Both the position numbers and the translations under genes were made by a program. Of a stretch of DNA of 64,000 nucleotides, positions 45,079 to 57,003 are shown piece after piece. The DNA is from Lunularia cruciata (taxonomy: Eukaryota; Streptophyta; Marchantiopsida; Lunulariales; Lunulariaceae), in assembly GCA_948567375.1 (NCBI GenBank), contig OX419755.1:1493001-1557000 (forward strand). Direction: 5' to 3'. Under the pieces are notes generated by a model that had not been told where the DNA came from, did no database searches, and was given only the letters and a program-made list of their open reading frames with translations. Every line of letters starts with the position of its first letter. Positions within the stretch are counted from its first letter, which is position 1.

Positions 45079-47384
45079 TAACAGTTTTGAGATTTGAAGA
45101 GGCAGATATGTAGAGGTGCATTGTTATTTTGGAGCTACAGGTTAGAAAAGTTGTTGTAGAACGGTATAGTTGTTAGAACTGTCAATTTGTTCACTACTTA
45201 AGAGTGGCATTCGCAGTATTATGTTGTTTAGTGCTCATAATTCTGAGAATAGATAAAGCGAAGTGCTGTGAAGCAGTGCTCGTCGCTTAAGCTTGATTCC
45301 GAGTATCAACTTTGCAATTGTGTTTGTGAGTGTTTGGAGAAATTTGAAGTGCAAGTCAGAGTGCTTGTTGGATGTTGGATTCCACAGCCTTGATCTTCAT
45401 TCTGTGTGTTTGATCCTGAGTGAAGTGCAATCAGAGCAATGCCTTGATAGATCTGAGAGGAATTGTAGTGTTGGTAGTATTTTGCATTTGTGAGTGTACA
45501 AAGTTGATGTGAAGCAATTTTGATCAAGGAAGTTGTGCCTTCAGTGGAGGGCTGGAACACAATTCTAAGGTGAAGTCGTTTTGCAGTGAAGTGCCATTTT
45601 TGGGAGAGCCTGAATCATCACAATCAAGATTGTTTGGAAAGATTTGATGGAGTTGTGATTAAGGAGTGTGAATTTGTGACAAGACTGCAAATCAGTGCTT
45701 GTTACTCTCTTCTGGGTGTGGTTTCTACCTGAGAGATTAAAGATGCAACCAAGAAGAACTACATTGTTACTGTTTGACTTCGTATTTGGAAATTTCTGAC
45801 TCGTATCTCTGCAGGAATAAACTTTACTTACCTGATTACCGCAAAAGTGATATTTGCCGGGTTGTCACAAGGGCAGCAGAGAAAGATCAGGCCTGGAAAC
45901 AAGAGTTGACGGAGCGTAGTAGAGAAGAAGATTGGTTGAGAGGGTTGATGCAAGAGGCATAGGAACAACTCTCTGTACATCAGAGGGAGAAGGAAGCATT
46001 AAAAGCTGAATTTGAAGATGAGCTTCAGATGTATCGTAGTGAGTTGGACAAAGAGAGGAAGAGGAGAAGTTTCCGGTGGTGGAAGATTTAGTGAAGTAGA
46101 AGGTGTTGTCAATGAAATTAAGGCCATGCTGAGTACGGAAGTGGAATGTAAACTTGAAGAGGCGAGGTTGCATGAGCTAAAGGTGCTAGTGCAAGAGATG
46201 TGCAAGAGGAAGGCAAAGGATACAGAATTAAATAATCTCTTAATCCGGCTGCAAGGTCGTGTAGATAGGAAGATGTTAGAGGTGGAGGACAATGTGTATC
46301 TCAGACTAGACCTTATTAGGACGGAGTTAACTAAACTTCGGAGTGAGGTAGAAGAAGTATGAAGACCCAAAGTAAGAGAAGTAGGAGTGCAGGTGTGTTT
46401 AGATTTGACATTTGACACTTTAGAGAAGAGTGGGTCGGAAGATAAAGTAGTAGAAAGGTTACCCATGACCTCAATTGTAGATCAAAGTGAAGAAGAAGTA
46501 GAATTGATAGAAGAGTTAGGAGTTATGAAACTCGAAGATAGAGCAATAAGTGAGCTTACTTCAGGATCGGGTTTGAAAGCTGATGACGAAGTAGACATTG
46601 GATTGGATTAATAACAGATTTGAGATTTGAAGAGGCAAATATGAAGAAGTGCATTGTCATTTTGGATCTGCAGGTTTGTAGAGTTGTTAGGAAATGGTAT
46701 TTTTGTTAGAATTGAGTGGCATTCGCAGTCTTATGTTGTTCAGTGCTCATTATTTCTAAGAATAGATAAAGCAAAGTGTTGTGAAGCAGTGCTCGTCGCT
46801 TGAGCTTGATTTTGAGTATCAATTTTGTGTTGTGTTTGTGAGTGTGTGGAGAAATTTGAAGTGCAAGTCAGTGTGCTTGTTGGATGTTGGATTCTGTAGC
46901 CTTGATCTTCATTCTATGTGTTCGATCCTGAGTGAAGTGCAATCGAAGCAATGCCTTGACAAATCTGAGAGGAATTGTAGTGTTGGTAGTATTTTGCATT
47001 TGTGAGTGCAGCGCAAAGTTGATGTGAAGCAATTTTGATTGAGGAAGTGATGCCTTTAGTGGACGGGTGGAACACAATTCTAAGGTGAAGTTGTTTTGCA
47101 ATGAAGTGCCATTTTTGGGAGAGCCTGAATCATCACAATCAAGATTGCTTGGAAAGATTTGATGGAGTTGTGATTACAGAGTGCTAATTTGTGACAAGAT
47201 TGCAAATTAGTGCTTGTTACTCTCTTCTGGGTGTGGTTTCTACCTAAGAGATTAAAGACGCAACCAAGAAGAACTACATTGTTACTATTTTACTTTGTAT
47301 TTAGATATTTCTGACTCGTATCTTTGCGGGAACAAACTTTACTTACCTGATTACCGCAAAAGTGATATTTGCCGGGTTGTCATA

Positions 47385-50300
47385 GTGATAAGCCATGGTG
47401 CCAATGCGATGAAGGATAGATTAAGGTCCAATGAAACAAGGTCTAAGCTTATGAGGACCAACTAACTTGAGGTTGGTGGTTGACAACCAAACTTGATCTC
47501 CCACATTGAACTCAATGTGTTGGTGGTGTGCATCTACATATTGCTTTTGCCAATTTTGTTTGATATGCAACCTGTGCTTGGCATTCTCCACACCTTGTTG
47601 GATTCTAGAAACAAAAGTATTGACAACATCAATCTTGGTAGCCACCAGATGGACTTTCATCAAGCTTGAAGATGTGAAAGGATGCTCTCCATACATGAGG
47701 AAGAATGGAGTGACTTATGTAGAGACATTCATTGAATTGTTATAAGCAAACTCCACTAATGTGAGTAAGGTGTCCCAACTCTTTTGCTCATCTAAAGTAA
47801 AGCCCCAAAGCATGTCCTCAATAGCGCAATTTGCCCTCTCTATTTGTCCATTTATTTGTGGATGGTAAGTGGTGGACATGGCCAATTTGGTTTTGAAGAA
47901 CACAAAGAGTGTTCTCCAAAACAAACTAGTGAATTGAGTGCCTCTATATGTGATGAGCACTTGAGACAAGCCATGATGGGAAAGACTGCATCTAAGTACA
48001 ATTGAGCTAGTTGCGGGACAGTCATATTCTTTGTGGTAGGGCACTCATGAATCATTTTGCTGAGTCATTTGACAAGGACTACAACGGAGTCAAACCCAAA
48101 GGTTGTCTTGGGCAATTCACAAACCAGATCTAGGCTTACTTATTCCTAATGTTGTCTAGAAGTGGGAAGAGGTTGGAAGAGTCATATGGGAGCTTGATTA
48201 GAAGCCTTATTTTGTTGACAAAGTATAGCTCCAAACATATTCCATCACATTTTTGCTCATCTTGGGCCAATAGTTATGGTGTTTGACCACATCCAAGGTC
48301 TTGTCCAATCCAACGTGACCTGTAATGGCAAAATCATAACATTCCACTAGGATGGTGGTTCTTAGATCAGTGTCATCCAAGATCCATAACTTGCCATGAT
48401 GGAAGATGAGTCCTTGGGTGTTGATGATGCCTTTAGATAATTGAGCACCTACAATCTATGGATCAATTTTTGTAGCAACAAGAATCTTGGGCCAAAATCT
48501 AGGGGTCATCTTGACTTCCACCACTAAATTATTTGTCATTGGCATTTGAGTGAATGCATTTGCAAGTTGCTTCTTGCCTTCCACATATTTGATTTTCATG
48601 TTAAATTTTTATCTCCACTCTACCCACCCAATCTGTTGATGAGAAAGATCTTTCTATGTCTCAAGGTAGACTAGAGGTTTGTGGTCTGTCTCTATCACAA
48701 ATGTCTGTTCTCACCCAAATAGGTGCTTCCATTGCTTGGTTGCAAGGACAATGGTCAGCTCTTCTTATTCGGGAGAGTGATAGTTGCATATTTCTGATAA
48801 CAACTTATGAGAGAAATATGTAATTGGGTGCCATCCATCCTACCATTCTTGTTGTTGGTCTGCTCCTATTGCTACACCTTATGCATCTATAGCCATCTTG
48901 ATTGGATATTTTGGGTCATACCATTTCAAGATTGGTGCATGTAGTAATCCATCTTTCAACTCTTGAAAGGCCAATTCTTGTATGCTTCCCTATATCCACT
49001 TTTTTCCCTTGTCCAATAGTGTTGTTAGGAGCTATGAAATCTTGGAGAAGTCCTTGACAAATTGATGATAAAACCCATCAATCCCAATAAACTCTTGAGT
49101 TGAGTTTGATCTTTTGGAGCACTCTATTTTTGAATGACTTCTATTTTATCTATTAACACTTGGATACCTCCTTCACTTACTCTATGCCTTAAGTTGTTTA
49201 CTTCAAATCTGCCAAACTCACACTTTGAGATTTTGACATACAATTGATTCTATCATAGAATCTAGAGGACTTCTCGCAGATATTGCTTGTGCTCTATCAA
49301 CATCCTACTATAGACTATGATGTCATCAAGAAAAATGATAATAGATTTATCCAAGTACGGAAAAAATATGTCATTCATAAAACTCATGAAAGTGGTTGGA
49401 GCGTTGGTGAGGCCAAATTGCATCACCAAGTACTCAAAGTGACCATACTTTGTTCAAAAGGCCATTTTGTGTATGTCTTCTTCCGCAATTCTGATTTGGT
49501 TATAATTGCTCTGCAAATCAAGTTTGGTGAAGTGCCTTACACTATTGAGTTGATCAAACAAGTCATCCATGCAAGGTTATGGATATTTGTTCTTCACTAT
49601 TTGTTGATTCAGTCCTTGGTAGTCCATGCACATGCATATTATTCCATTTGTCTTCTTCACAAAAATAAAGGAGCTCCATATGGTGATACATTGAGTTGGA
49701 TAAACCCCTTTTGCAACATATCCTTGATTTGAGCCTTACACTCCTCCAACTCATGAGGTGATAGTCAATATGGTGCCTTACAAGGAGGTGTCCTCCCAAG
49801 AAGTATCTCAATTTTATGATCTACTCTCCTTTTTGGTGGTTAACCTCCGGGTAATTCATCTAGAAAGACATCTTAGAACTCATCGACTACACCTTCCAAT
49901 TTCTCAAGAATTTGTCCATTAAGTTGGGCACTTTGGACTTCTCTTATTAATTACATGAAACATCTATCTGTCTTACCAAAAGATGTGGTCCTTATATAAT
50001 ACAAAGGCAACTCTTGCCTTTGTGATCTTCCTTAACCCCAAAGATCATCATCTTCGATTGACTAGTTTTTGCTACTTTCTTTCTCCAATCCACCGTGGGA
50101 TTGTAGTGCTCCATCCATGGCATACCTAAGATTACATCATTACAAGCTAGTGGTATCATATGCCACTCAATTGCCTTTGATACCCTCCTACAAAGAGTAT
50201 TACCTTTCTAGGTAATGGCTCAATCTTCTCTGTCTGACCATTAGGTAACTCTACTTTTTCCTTCTCATCCTTTTCTAGTTCTATCTCCAACCTTATTGCA

Positions 50301-50404
50301 CTAGAGTGAGACAAGAAATTCTCTATTGCCCCAAGGTCTATCAACTCTCTCACCAGATTGCCTTCTAGCATTCCATTTACAATTGTGCATTTATCTTCCT
50401 CCAT
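47385..50404 (-). pseudogene. B-minus pol (protease to integrase)
   Basis: Reading from the right: protease frame 50404-50156 with LIDLGAIENFLSH (D-L-G), RT near 49811-49260 (in pieces, LMSWRSVRLKSR shifted), RNase H near 48950-48600, integrase core at 48044-47715 (HHGLSQVLITYRGTQFTS, QINGQIERANCAIEDMLWGF) and tail at 47696-47421 (YGEHPFTSSSLMKVHLVATK and KLRPCFIGP). The catalytic Asp of the integrase middle position is Tyr. It matches B-plus in order and sequence. Confidence 0.8.
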
Positions 50405-50539
50405 CTTTGTACACTTGTCTTCTTCTTTTCCCTGCTTTTACTCTTCTTCACCAAGCCAATAAGACCACTAGGTTCATTTATTGGCAATCTTTGTTTTCCA
50501 ATGTGTTTTCCATATCCTCCTTTTCAATTGATCTCGCCA

Positions 50540-51600
50540 TGTGGTTCAGAGGTTGCCTCTAAGATGACAAGCACAACAATTGATGGCTATATGCCCAATT
50601 TGGCCACAATTGTAATATCATTATATTTTGCTTAAGCACCTTCTCCTCGTGGGACTCTTTCTCTCCTTTATTTGACCCATCCCCATTCTTCTTGGAGAGG
50701 TCTTGATCCTTGGTCTTGGAACCAAATGTTGCACAATTCCAAAAGAACTGATCCAAAAAATGGTGTGTCTCAACCTGATAGTTTTGCATCAATGTTCTCA
50801 ATTCACCTCCTCCAAGCGTGCTTGGTATTTTTTTGAACATAGGAAATGGCTTCAAAAACCATATGAGGATTTTGCATCATTACCTCTTGGCAAATCTGCT
50901 ATGTTAATCCTCTCTTGAAATTGTCAAGAGTTTTGACTAGACTCATTTCAACTATCACAAATTGTAGATCTAGAAATGCTTCCATGTGCTCTTGTATGCT
51001 ATTCTTCTTCTTCAACTCCTAGAGTCTGGTTCAGGCCATTTGCACAAAATCCATAGATTGGAAATTCTTGAGCAACTCTTCTTGCATGGCTGTCCAAGTG
51101 ACCTCTCTTCCTTCTACCAACAATCATCATTCTCAAGTGCCATACCATGTAAGGGCTTTATCAATCAAGTACCCACATGCAAACACACCTATAGAATGAT
51201 TAGTGATCTCCATTGTGAACAATCAAAGGTATTGATTCATTCTTGAAATCCAATTTTCCACTACTCCCATGGAACATTGTTCCTTGTAAGGCTTGATGTT
51301 GCATGTCGGTTTCATTTCTAGTAACAATGTGACTTGGTTGTTGATTGGAATATGTGTCATTGATATGCATAACTCTCTATGTACTTCAAACATTGGTGTT
51401 GGTTGTTGAGACGACTTCCCTTCTTGCATTACTTGATTGTTCTTGACAATACGTATTTGATTTTGCAATTCCTTCATGGTCATCTTGATTTCTCAAAACT
51501 CATTCAACATCTTTTGCATTCCTTGCATCAACTCTTGCAACTATGGATCCATGATTTCTACATACGACCAATGTTTGATTGCTATTTCCTATTTCAATAA
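50540..51600 (-). pseudogene. B-minus gag
   Basis: The frame at 51483-51223 gives MTMKELQNQIRIVKNNQVMQ and TCNIKPYKEQCSMGVVENWI. Near 50610-50560 is a zinc knuckle YNCGQIGHIAINC whose first Cys has become Tyr (TGT to TAT). It corresponds to 25527-26480 in B-plus. Confidence 0.7.
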
Positions 51601-52135
51601 AGGGTTAGAATGATTACTTAGGAAAGAGCACAAACTATAGGGACCTCAAAATCTATCACTCGTTGATAATATTCCTCACCAAAATTCTAGACTAAAAAAT
51701 CCCTAAACATCACTTTTGGTCTAACTACATAATAGATTTCTACTTGCGTGTTGAAAGGGTGAGGATTTGGTACATTCAGATCCATAACATCATAATAGAA
51801 TGTAGATTATCAAATCTCACTCTCTGTTGTACACAATCACAGGTAGAATCACCGGGTTTGGTGAATTCATCACTCTATCCATGAATTTTGCTCCAAAGTG
51901 TTAAACAAGAGATATTCTCAGTTTTGCATGCTAGATGGACATAATCTTGTTGTGGAATAGATCAAGAACAAGAAGCTAGGTGCAAGAAATCATCCTCCCA
52001 ATGCCTCTATCCCATTTTCTCTCTGAAACACTTCCCAAGTCTAGCAATTACATTGTGTTTTCTCCCCTCAAATTACTTAGTTTTAGTAGCTCGTGTTCCT
52101 CCAAGGAAGGTGATCCACTCTCCTGAATTAAAACA
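51601..52135 (-). other. B-minus leader, no gene recognised
   Basis: Counterpart of the B-plus leader at 24950-25526, read in reverse. Only short frames are present. Confidence 0.5.
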
Positions 52136-52151
52136 CCTACTCTAATACCAT
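52136..52151 (-). other. B-minus primer-binding site (decayed)
   Basis: The reverse strand reads ATGGTATTAGAGTAGG against TGGTATCAGAGCAGG in B-plus. Both differences are C-to-T. Confidence 0.75.
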
Positions 52152-52734
52152 TGTAATACTCCATTGACAAGAGAACTCTCTAAGAGAGATAGAAGAGAGA
52201 AAATGCAAGTTTCACACTCAATACTTTGATGCCCCAAAGGAGCACCTCCTCTTTAGTATAAAACAAAGACAATCTCCTCAAAGGAAGCTCCACCCTTGGA
52301 TCAGATACATGGATTGGTGACTTGTCAACAAGCTCTATCCTTGGATTAGTTTTTTGGATGGGTGACATGTCAATCCTTGTCCTATCTAGTTGATCAAATG
52401 GGTTTGACTAAAGGGAATCTTTAGAGAATATTCTTGTAGGGAGCTCAAAATCTCATGGGTGACATATTGTTGGTAAGCTCTCAATGAGATAAATCACAAA
52501 GAAGAGAAGGCAAGGTTTGGCAAAGCTAGAATTTTTGAGGCCTAATTTATCCATTTAGGCCTCCAAATTGGCTCTAAAGTTTTTAGGTTATTCTCAACTT
52601 TTGTCCTTTTAGTAAAAGTACTCTTTTGGTGACATCTCTATCTAGTTTTCCTAGCCCATTGTACACAACATCCTTCTAGATGTTACCAAGCTAATTTTCA
52701 CCTCCAAATAATATGTCTAGCTACTTGTATTACA
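52152..52734 (-). repeat. B-minus 5' LTR
   Basis: It runs from TGTAATACTCCATTG to CTACTTGTATTACA in plus coordinates and matches the 3' LTR at 38947-39547. It directly abuts the decayed target copy CTTTG and the C element's primer-binding site remnant (ATACAAG). Confidence 0.88.
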
Positions 52735-52744
52735 CTTTGATACA

Positions 52745-52940
52745 AGTTAAAGACCAAGGAGGGAAATAGGAGAATGGAAGATCAAACTGAAAGATGACAT
52801 TGGGACTCTTGAATGAGAGAAACTACAAATACCTAGCATAAGCTTGGGCTTTGGTATTTATAGGGAACATAGAAGGCTCATGGAAAGCTTCTCAAGAAGC
52901 TTCCTAAAAGCCACATTCTTTGAGTGCAAGCCAAGTTAAT
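52745..52940 (-). repeat. Family C 5' LTR piece
   Basis: GTTAAAGACCAAGGAGGG through CCAAGTTAAT matches the 3' LTR piece 23998-24177 plus the start of 32360-32697. It gives the uninterrupted form of the B-plus target (AAAAGCCACATTCTTTGAG). It is cut at 52940 by A2. The rest lies beyond the window. Confidence 0.8.
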
Positions 52941-54525
52941 TGTGGTACCCACAATTTTTTATTTTGATGAGCTTTAAAGAAGAAGTGTGCAATAATTGAA
53001 GCAAAATGATGAAGGGAAGAGAAGAATTGTGTGTTAGGTTCATACCCAAAGAAGTTGTTTTGGGTCAAAAGAAGAAGAACTCAAATTGGACTTGAAGGGT
53101 GGTATATCCAAAGGAAAGACACTTTGCCTCAGGGTGATAAACTTGATTGGAAGAAACTATAACAACTTTTCTTCAAGCCAACTAGTCAAGAAGTTACAAC
53201 CAAGAAAATGGCCAATTCTTGAGTGGGATAAATTTGAGAGTGACAAGAGGAATCCATGTAGAAAGCATGAATGTCAAGTGAAGATTGATTGAAGAATAAC
53301 CGCACATTGTAACACAATCAGGTTAAGAGTTCACTGAGGAATTGCCAAAATATCAAATAGTAATCTTGTTCCTCTTAGAAATTGTCCTAAAGGAGTTAGA
53401 ATCATGAGTCTAGGCAAGGGTTTGATTTTCAAAGACCAAGAGTTAGAAAACACACCATGCCAACAAAGGGCGGCAATTTCACTTGCAATGAGGAATCCTA
53501 GAATTTGGAGGTTGGATGTAGTGGCAAGGATTTAAGTCTTGAGTAGACTTTGGATCACATTTCAAGCTTGGAACTAGAAGTAGGCTTAAGTTTTCTAGGG
53601 TTCATGGCAAAAATTGTTGCCAACAATTGTGAGGGTCATCCAAAAGTAGAGGAAAATAGAGGAAATCTAACTCAATGGATAGAGTCAGATTGGAGATTAG
53701 TCCAAGGAAGTTGGAGATGAGACTGGTATTACCTTTTATTTGAAGGGGATTTTTTGGAGGAAATTGCAAAGGTGAAAAGTTCCTTCACTGCTCCTTGCAC
53801 CAAGAATGGATACAAGGTGGATACATATTGAGACTCAATGAGGCAAAGTATTGTTGGAGCCTTGATGGAAATGTTCAAACCCAAGTGCACCACATACGTG
53901 ACAAAGCAATATGTGGTATTCTTCCACCAAATGTTCATGCAAGAAAAGGTGAATTAGGCAAAGAGCTTTACCCAACAAATAAGGCAGATGATTGTGAATT
54001 GGAGGATGAATATGACAACACACTACTTTGTGTTATTTACAGCACATTTCTATCTAGGATAGCATTCTTTGTTTCTCCTTTGAAGAAAGCTATCTTACTT
54101 TCATCTAGATGTGCATTAGGATGTGGTTGCAAAAACTCAACATTACATAAGACAGATCCAAGGAAGCAATGAACACTTTGCCAAGATAGGGCAACAGAAA
54201 ATAGTGGCATGACCATTCCAAAGACAAAGAAGCAAAGTATACCCAAGGAGGTGGTGTCACTAGTTCATTCACAAAGGACTAGAAGATAGAACTTGTGGCA
54301 CAAAAGTGGCAATAGTGGACCTATCATTGGGAGTAGAGTCAGAAGGAGAAGTTGAGTATAGGTTAGAGGACTTGGAGGAAGAAGAACAAGAGCTCACTTT
54401 GCAAAGTAGGAAGTCAAGCAATGAGAGTGATGGAGAGCCTAAAGTTTAGAAGTCAGTGGGAGAAGAGGCTGAAGAAGAGGATTGGGAGTTTCATACAACA
54501 ATTGATATGATGGAAGGAGGAGATG
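52941..54525 (+). repeat. A2 5' LTR, truncated
   Basis: It starts TGTGGTACCCACA like the other A units. It aligns with the 3' copy through the LTR protein's domain and acidic linker (up to ATGGAAGGAGGAGATGAG near 54520), then changes abruptly to gag-like sequence. Confidence 0.65.
53457..54525 (+). pseudogene. LTR-encoded protein, A2 5' copy (N-terminal part)
   Basis: From M-P-T-K at 53457 the frames include NLTQWIESDWRLVQGSW, TKNGYKVDTY, MEMFKPKCTTYVTKQYVVFF, HQMFMQEKVN, AKSFTQQIRQMIVNWRM and HYFVLFTAHFYLG. Each matches the A domain (for example WTESDWRLVLG and NWARCFHGRTRQM in A-IIa). Many stops. Conservation of these blocks in a diverged subfamily suggests the domain was once under constraint. 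Confidence 0.65.
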
Positions 54526-54599
54526 AGTTTGGAGGTAGATCCAAATTTGAAACCTTTAGGTTTTGTGGCTAATATCCAATCCAAGGTGGAGGATTCAAG

Positions 54600-55620
54600 A
54601 AAAAGTGGGTAAACCCAAATTACCTTGGGCCTAGACCACCAGTACTCTAGTCACTATTTAGAAGCAACCTAAATTAAAGTCAGATTGGGGAGAAACTTCA
54701 AACCCAACGACAAAGACAAAGTCAAAGAAGGTGAAACTCGGGGGAGTATCCCAAGAAGATATTGTGGCAGATTTGGCATCCATGCAAGCCAATGTAATAT
54801 TTAAAAAACTATGGGAGGAAAACAAGCTCTATAAGAAGCAGCTGAGTTTGGCACTCAAGAAAGTAAGAGTGATGACCAAGAAAGACTTAACCACCATATA
54901 TTATATAGAACAAGAAGATTTAAGATCTCTTGAAGTAGATGCGGAGATCATAGGTTGCATGATCATGTTTGTACCCATTGACTTGAGGTTCAAGTATGAA
55001 TGTCATGATGGAGGATACCACACATCTATTGGGGTACCATGTATTTTTGAGCCAACATCCCAAATTTTGAAGTTTGCGGATCTAACTAGGAGACAACCTT
55101 TGGGCATATTGTCTAACATAATCATAATCATCAAAGGAGTACCCTTCAAATTGAACTACATTGTGTTGAGACCAATGACCAAAATTGGCTACCCATTGTT
55201 GATTGGAAGACCTTGGTTGTATAGTGCTTAGGTTGTTGTGGATTGGCACTAGCAAAAGTTGAGGTTTAAGGACATCTCGTCCAAAGACCAAAAGTTGGTG
55301 ATAATGAGTTGGATAAAGGTTCCCCACCTTGGAAAAACTACTTGATTAGAAAACAAGGATGAATCCAAAGATTGATTGTCTTTGTCTTTAGAAGACTTGG
55401 ATGAAGAAGTCCAAGTCAATTACTTGGAGTGCTATAAGGCGGAGGTCAAAGAAGAAGACCAATATGATCTTGCTTTGGGTAAAAATGATTTGGAAGAAGG
55501 GAGTATGAGCTCCATCCAACTTAGGTTGAGCAGAGTCAACCATGTGGAAGGAGTCATTAACCATGATTACTATCAAGATGTAGTCTTAGCTAAAGGCAAA
55601 ATTTTTAAAATATCTAAGGT
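54600..55620 (+). pseudogene. A2 gag end and aspartic protease
   Basis: The frame 54731-55231 shows EDIVADLASMQANVIFKKLW, then DLRFKYECHDGGYHTSIGVP, ADLTRRQPLGIL, IIIIKGVPFKLNYIVLRPM and PLLIGRPWLYSA. This layout, with the IGRPWL box, is the protease-region pattern common in plant Ty3 elements without a chromodomain. The classic D-S/T-G is not visible. Upstream (54526-54730) is Lys/Ser-rich gag remnant. Confidence 0.7.
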
Positions 55621-56430
55621 AGTCACTTAAGACAAGTTGGCAAGATACACTACCTTGTTTATTGAGTACCAGGATGTATTTGCCTGGTCTATTGATCAAA
55701 GCCAAGAATTCCTAAACAATTTGGTGAATATTAGATTGATCTTATTCAAGAAATAATTCTGGTTTGGCAATGACAATATTGCTTGAACTCACTCTTGGTG
55801 AAAGATGGAATTAACAAGTACTTAGGGACTGGAATAGTTTTTCTAGTCTTGAGCAATGAATGAGTTTTGCGGATTTTCATTGTGCCAAAGAAGAAGACAA
55901 GGAAGATTTGAGTATGACAAGATTTGTTACAAGCTGATTGTAGTCACGAGGAAGGATCATTATCCTTTGCCTTTTATAGATTCTATTTTGGACCAGTAGC
56001 TAGTCATCCTTGCTATAGTTTTCTTGATGGATTTTAAGATCCAATCAAGTGTCCATTCAAGAAGAGGACAAGGATAAGACAACATTCACTATCAATTGGT
56101 ACACATTTTCAAACAATCAAATGACCTTTGGATTATGTAATGCTCCCACTACTTTCCATTGAATGACTAATGCAATTTTTAAAGATTTTCTACATAAGTT
56201 TGTGGAATTTTTCATTGATAATTTTTGCATGTTTGGTTGAAGAGACGTATATCTGGATTAACTTTGCCAAAAATTTGGAAGGTGTCATTTTTCTGGCTTG
56301 TTTTTGCACCCAAAGAAATGCTTCTTTGAATGAAGGAGGGAATTCTGTTAGGGCATTGAGAAATTGAAGTTGATGTTGAGAAGGTGAAAATCATCTTAGC
56401 TTTAGAATTCTTAAAAGATATTTGGGAGTT
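55620..56430 (+). pseudogene. A2 reverse transcriptase
   Basis: It gives TLFIEYQDVFAWSIDQSQEF, then frameshifted palm sequence, and near 56210 FFIDNFCMFG in place of F-x-D-D-F. The second catalytic Asp is Asn, as in B-plus. Later ALLGHVGYYKRFVSNYAVL (about 56430) marks the connection to RNase H. Frameshifts and stops are frequent. Confidence 0.65.
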
Positions 56431-57003
56431 GAGAGCCCTCTTGGGACATGTTGGATATTATAAGCGCTTTGTGTCTAACTATGCAGTGCTAGTTGCACCT
56501 TTGACAAGGCTTTTGAAGAAGTCTGAAGACTATTTGTGGGAAGGATAACAAGAAAAAGCTTTCCAAGTGTTGAAGAAGAAATTGGTAGAAGCACTAGTGA
56601 TGAGGGCTCCAAATTGGGATTTCCCTTTTCATGTGTGTATGGATACTTTGTCCATGGAAATTGGAGTAGTCCTAAGTCAAAAGAACAAGAAGAAGAAGGA
56701 CTATGCAATTCATTACACCAATCAACAACTTTCAATTGCAGAGAAGAACTACAGTACTATGGGAAGAGAAGCAGTCGGTATGGTGTATACCAAAGAAAAA
56801 TTTACCACTTCTTGTTGGGATATGAGTTGGTATCCCAAGTGGACCATATGCAAGGTTTGAAATATTTGGTTAAGAAGGTGGATTTGTCTTGGCAAATTGC
56901 AAGATGGATCTTATTATTACAAGAATTTACATACATTGTACAAGTATGGAAGGGGGCTGTGCGTTCAAACATAAACTTCTTGTCCAGGTTGGAGACTTCA
57001 GAC
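56431..57003 (+). pseudogene. A2 RNase H
   Basis: It includes YYKRFVSNYAVLVAPLTRLL, EKAFQVLKKKLVEALVMRAP, CMDTLSMEIGVVLSQKNKKK and HYTNQQLSIAEKNYSTMGRE. The first catalytic Asp (MDTLS) and the Glu (GREAV) are kept. The later part reads GYELVSQVDHMQGLKYLVKK, then the WQIARWILLLQEF block. Confidence 0.8.

Larger units (their letters stand above)
42090..45869 (+). mobile_element. Family A long LTR, complete unit (A-VI)
   Basis: The 3,780-bp unit runs from TGTGGTGCCCACA to GGGTTGTCACA with exact AGGGC duplication (42085-42089, 45870-45874). It differs by one base in length from A-IIa and is very similar over its whole length, so both belong to a young subfamily. It inserted in the coiled-coil part of A-V. 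Confidence 0.92.
40362..46611 (+). pseudogene. LTR-encoded protein of A-V (split)
   Basis: It begins at 40362 after a TATAAAAT near 40328. The domain shows ITFLAWNWNFSFPSFMVEI, KRGNPAQWTEADWRVV, TTYVTLQQAVFFHQMFAGEA and VDWAKCLHQR. Coiled-coil frames at 41701-42089 continue across A-VI at 45875 (DQAWKQELTERSREEDWLRG) to a VDIGLD stop at 46609-46611. Frameshifts are numerous. The shift of VNWA to VDWA and the different coil sequence mark the second subfamily. Confidence 0.7.
39893..47384 (+). mobile_element. Family A long LTR (A-V), interrupted by A-VI
   Basis: It starts TGTGGTACCTACA and ends GGGTTGTCATA with exact GTGAT duplication (39888-39892, 47385-47389). Net length without A-VI is about 3.7 kb. 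It belongs to the diverged subfamily of A-III and is inserted in B-minus pol. Confidence 0.9.
38947..52734 (-). mobile_element. Family B chromovirus, minus strand, split by A-V (B-minus)
   Basis: 3' LTR 38947-39547, chromodomain 39560-39892, then pol and gag 47385-51600, leader, primer-binding site and 5' LTR 52152-52734. The target was the primer-binding site of C-minus. The duplication was CTCTG, now CTCTA (38942-38946) and CTTTG (52735-52739), each changed by one transition. Net length without A-V is about 6.3 kb. Confidence 0.85.
23998..52940 (-). mobile_element. Family C chromovirus, minus strand, interrupted four times
   Basis: Read right to left: 5' LTR piece (52745-52940), primer-binding site split by B-minus, gag (37680-38946), protease/RT/RNase H/integrase/chromodomain (35800 down to 32752), and 3' LTR (32697-32360 plus 24177-23998). 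It is interrupted by A2, B-minus, A-IV and B-plus. Matching to the plus-strand C element at 62124-64000 confirms gag and LTR identity. The right end of the 5' LTR lies beyond A2 and is not seen. It is the framework of the right half of the window and predates its insertions. Confidence 0.8.
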
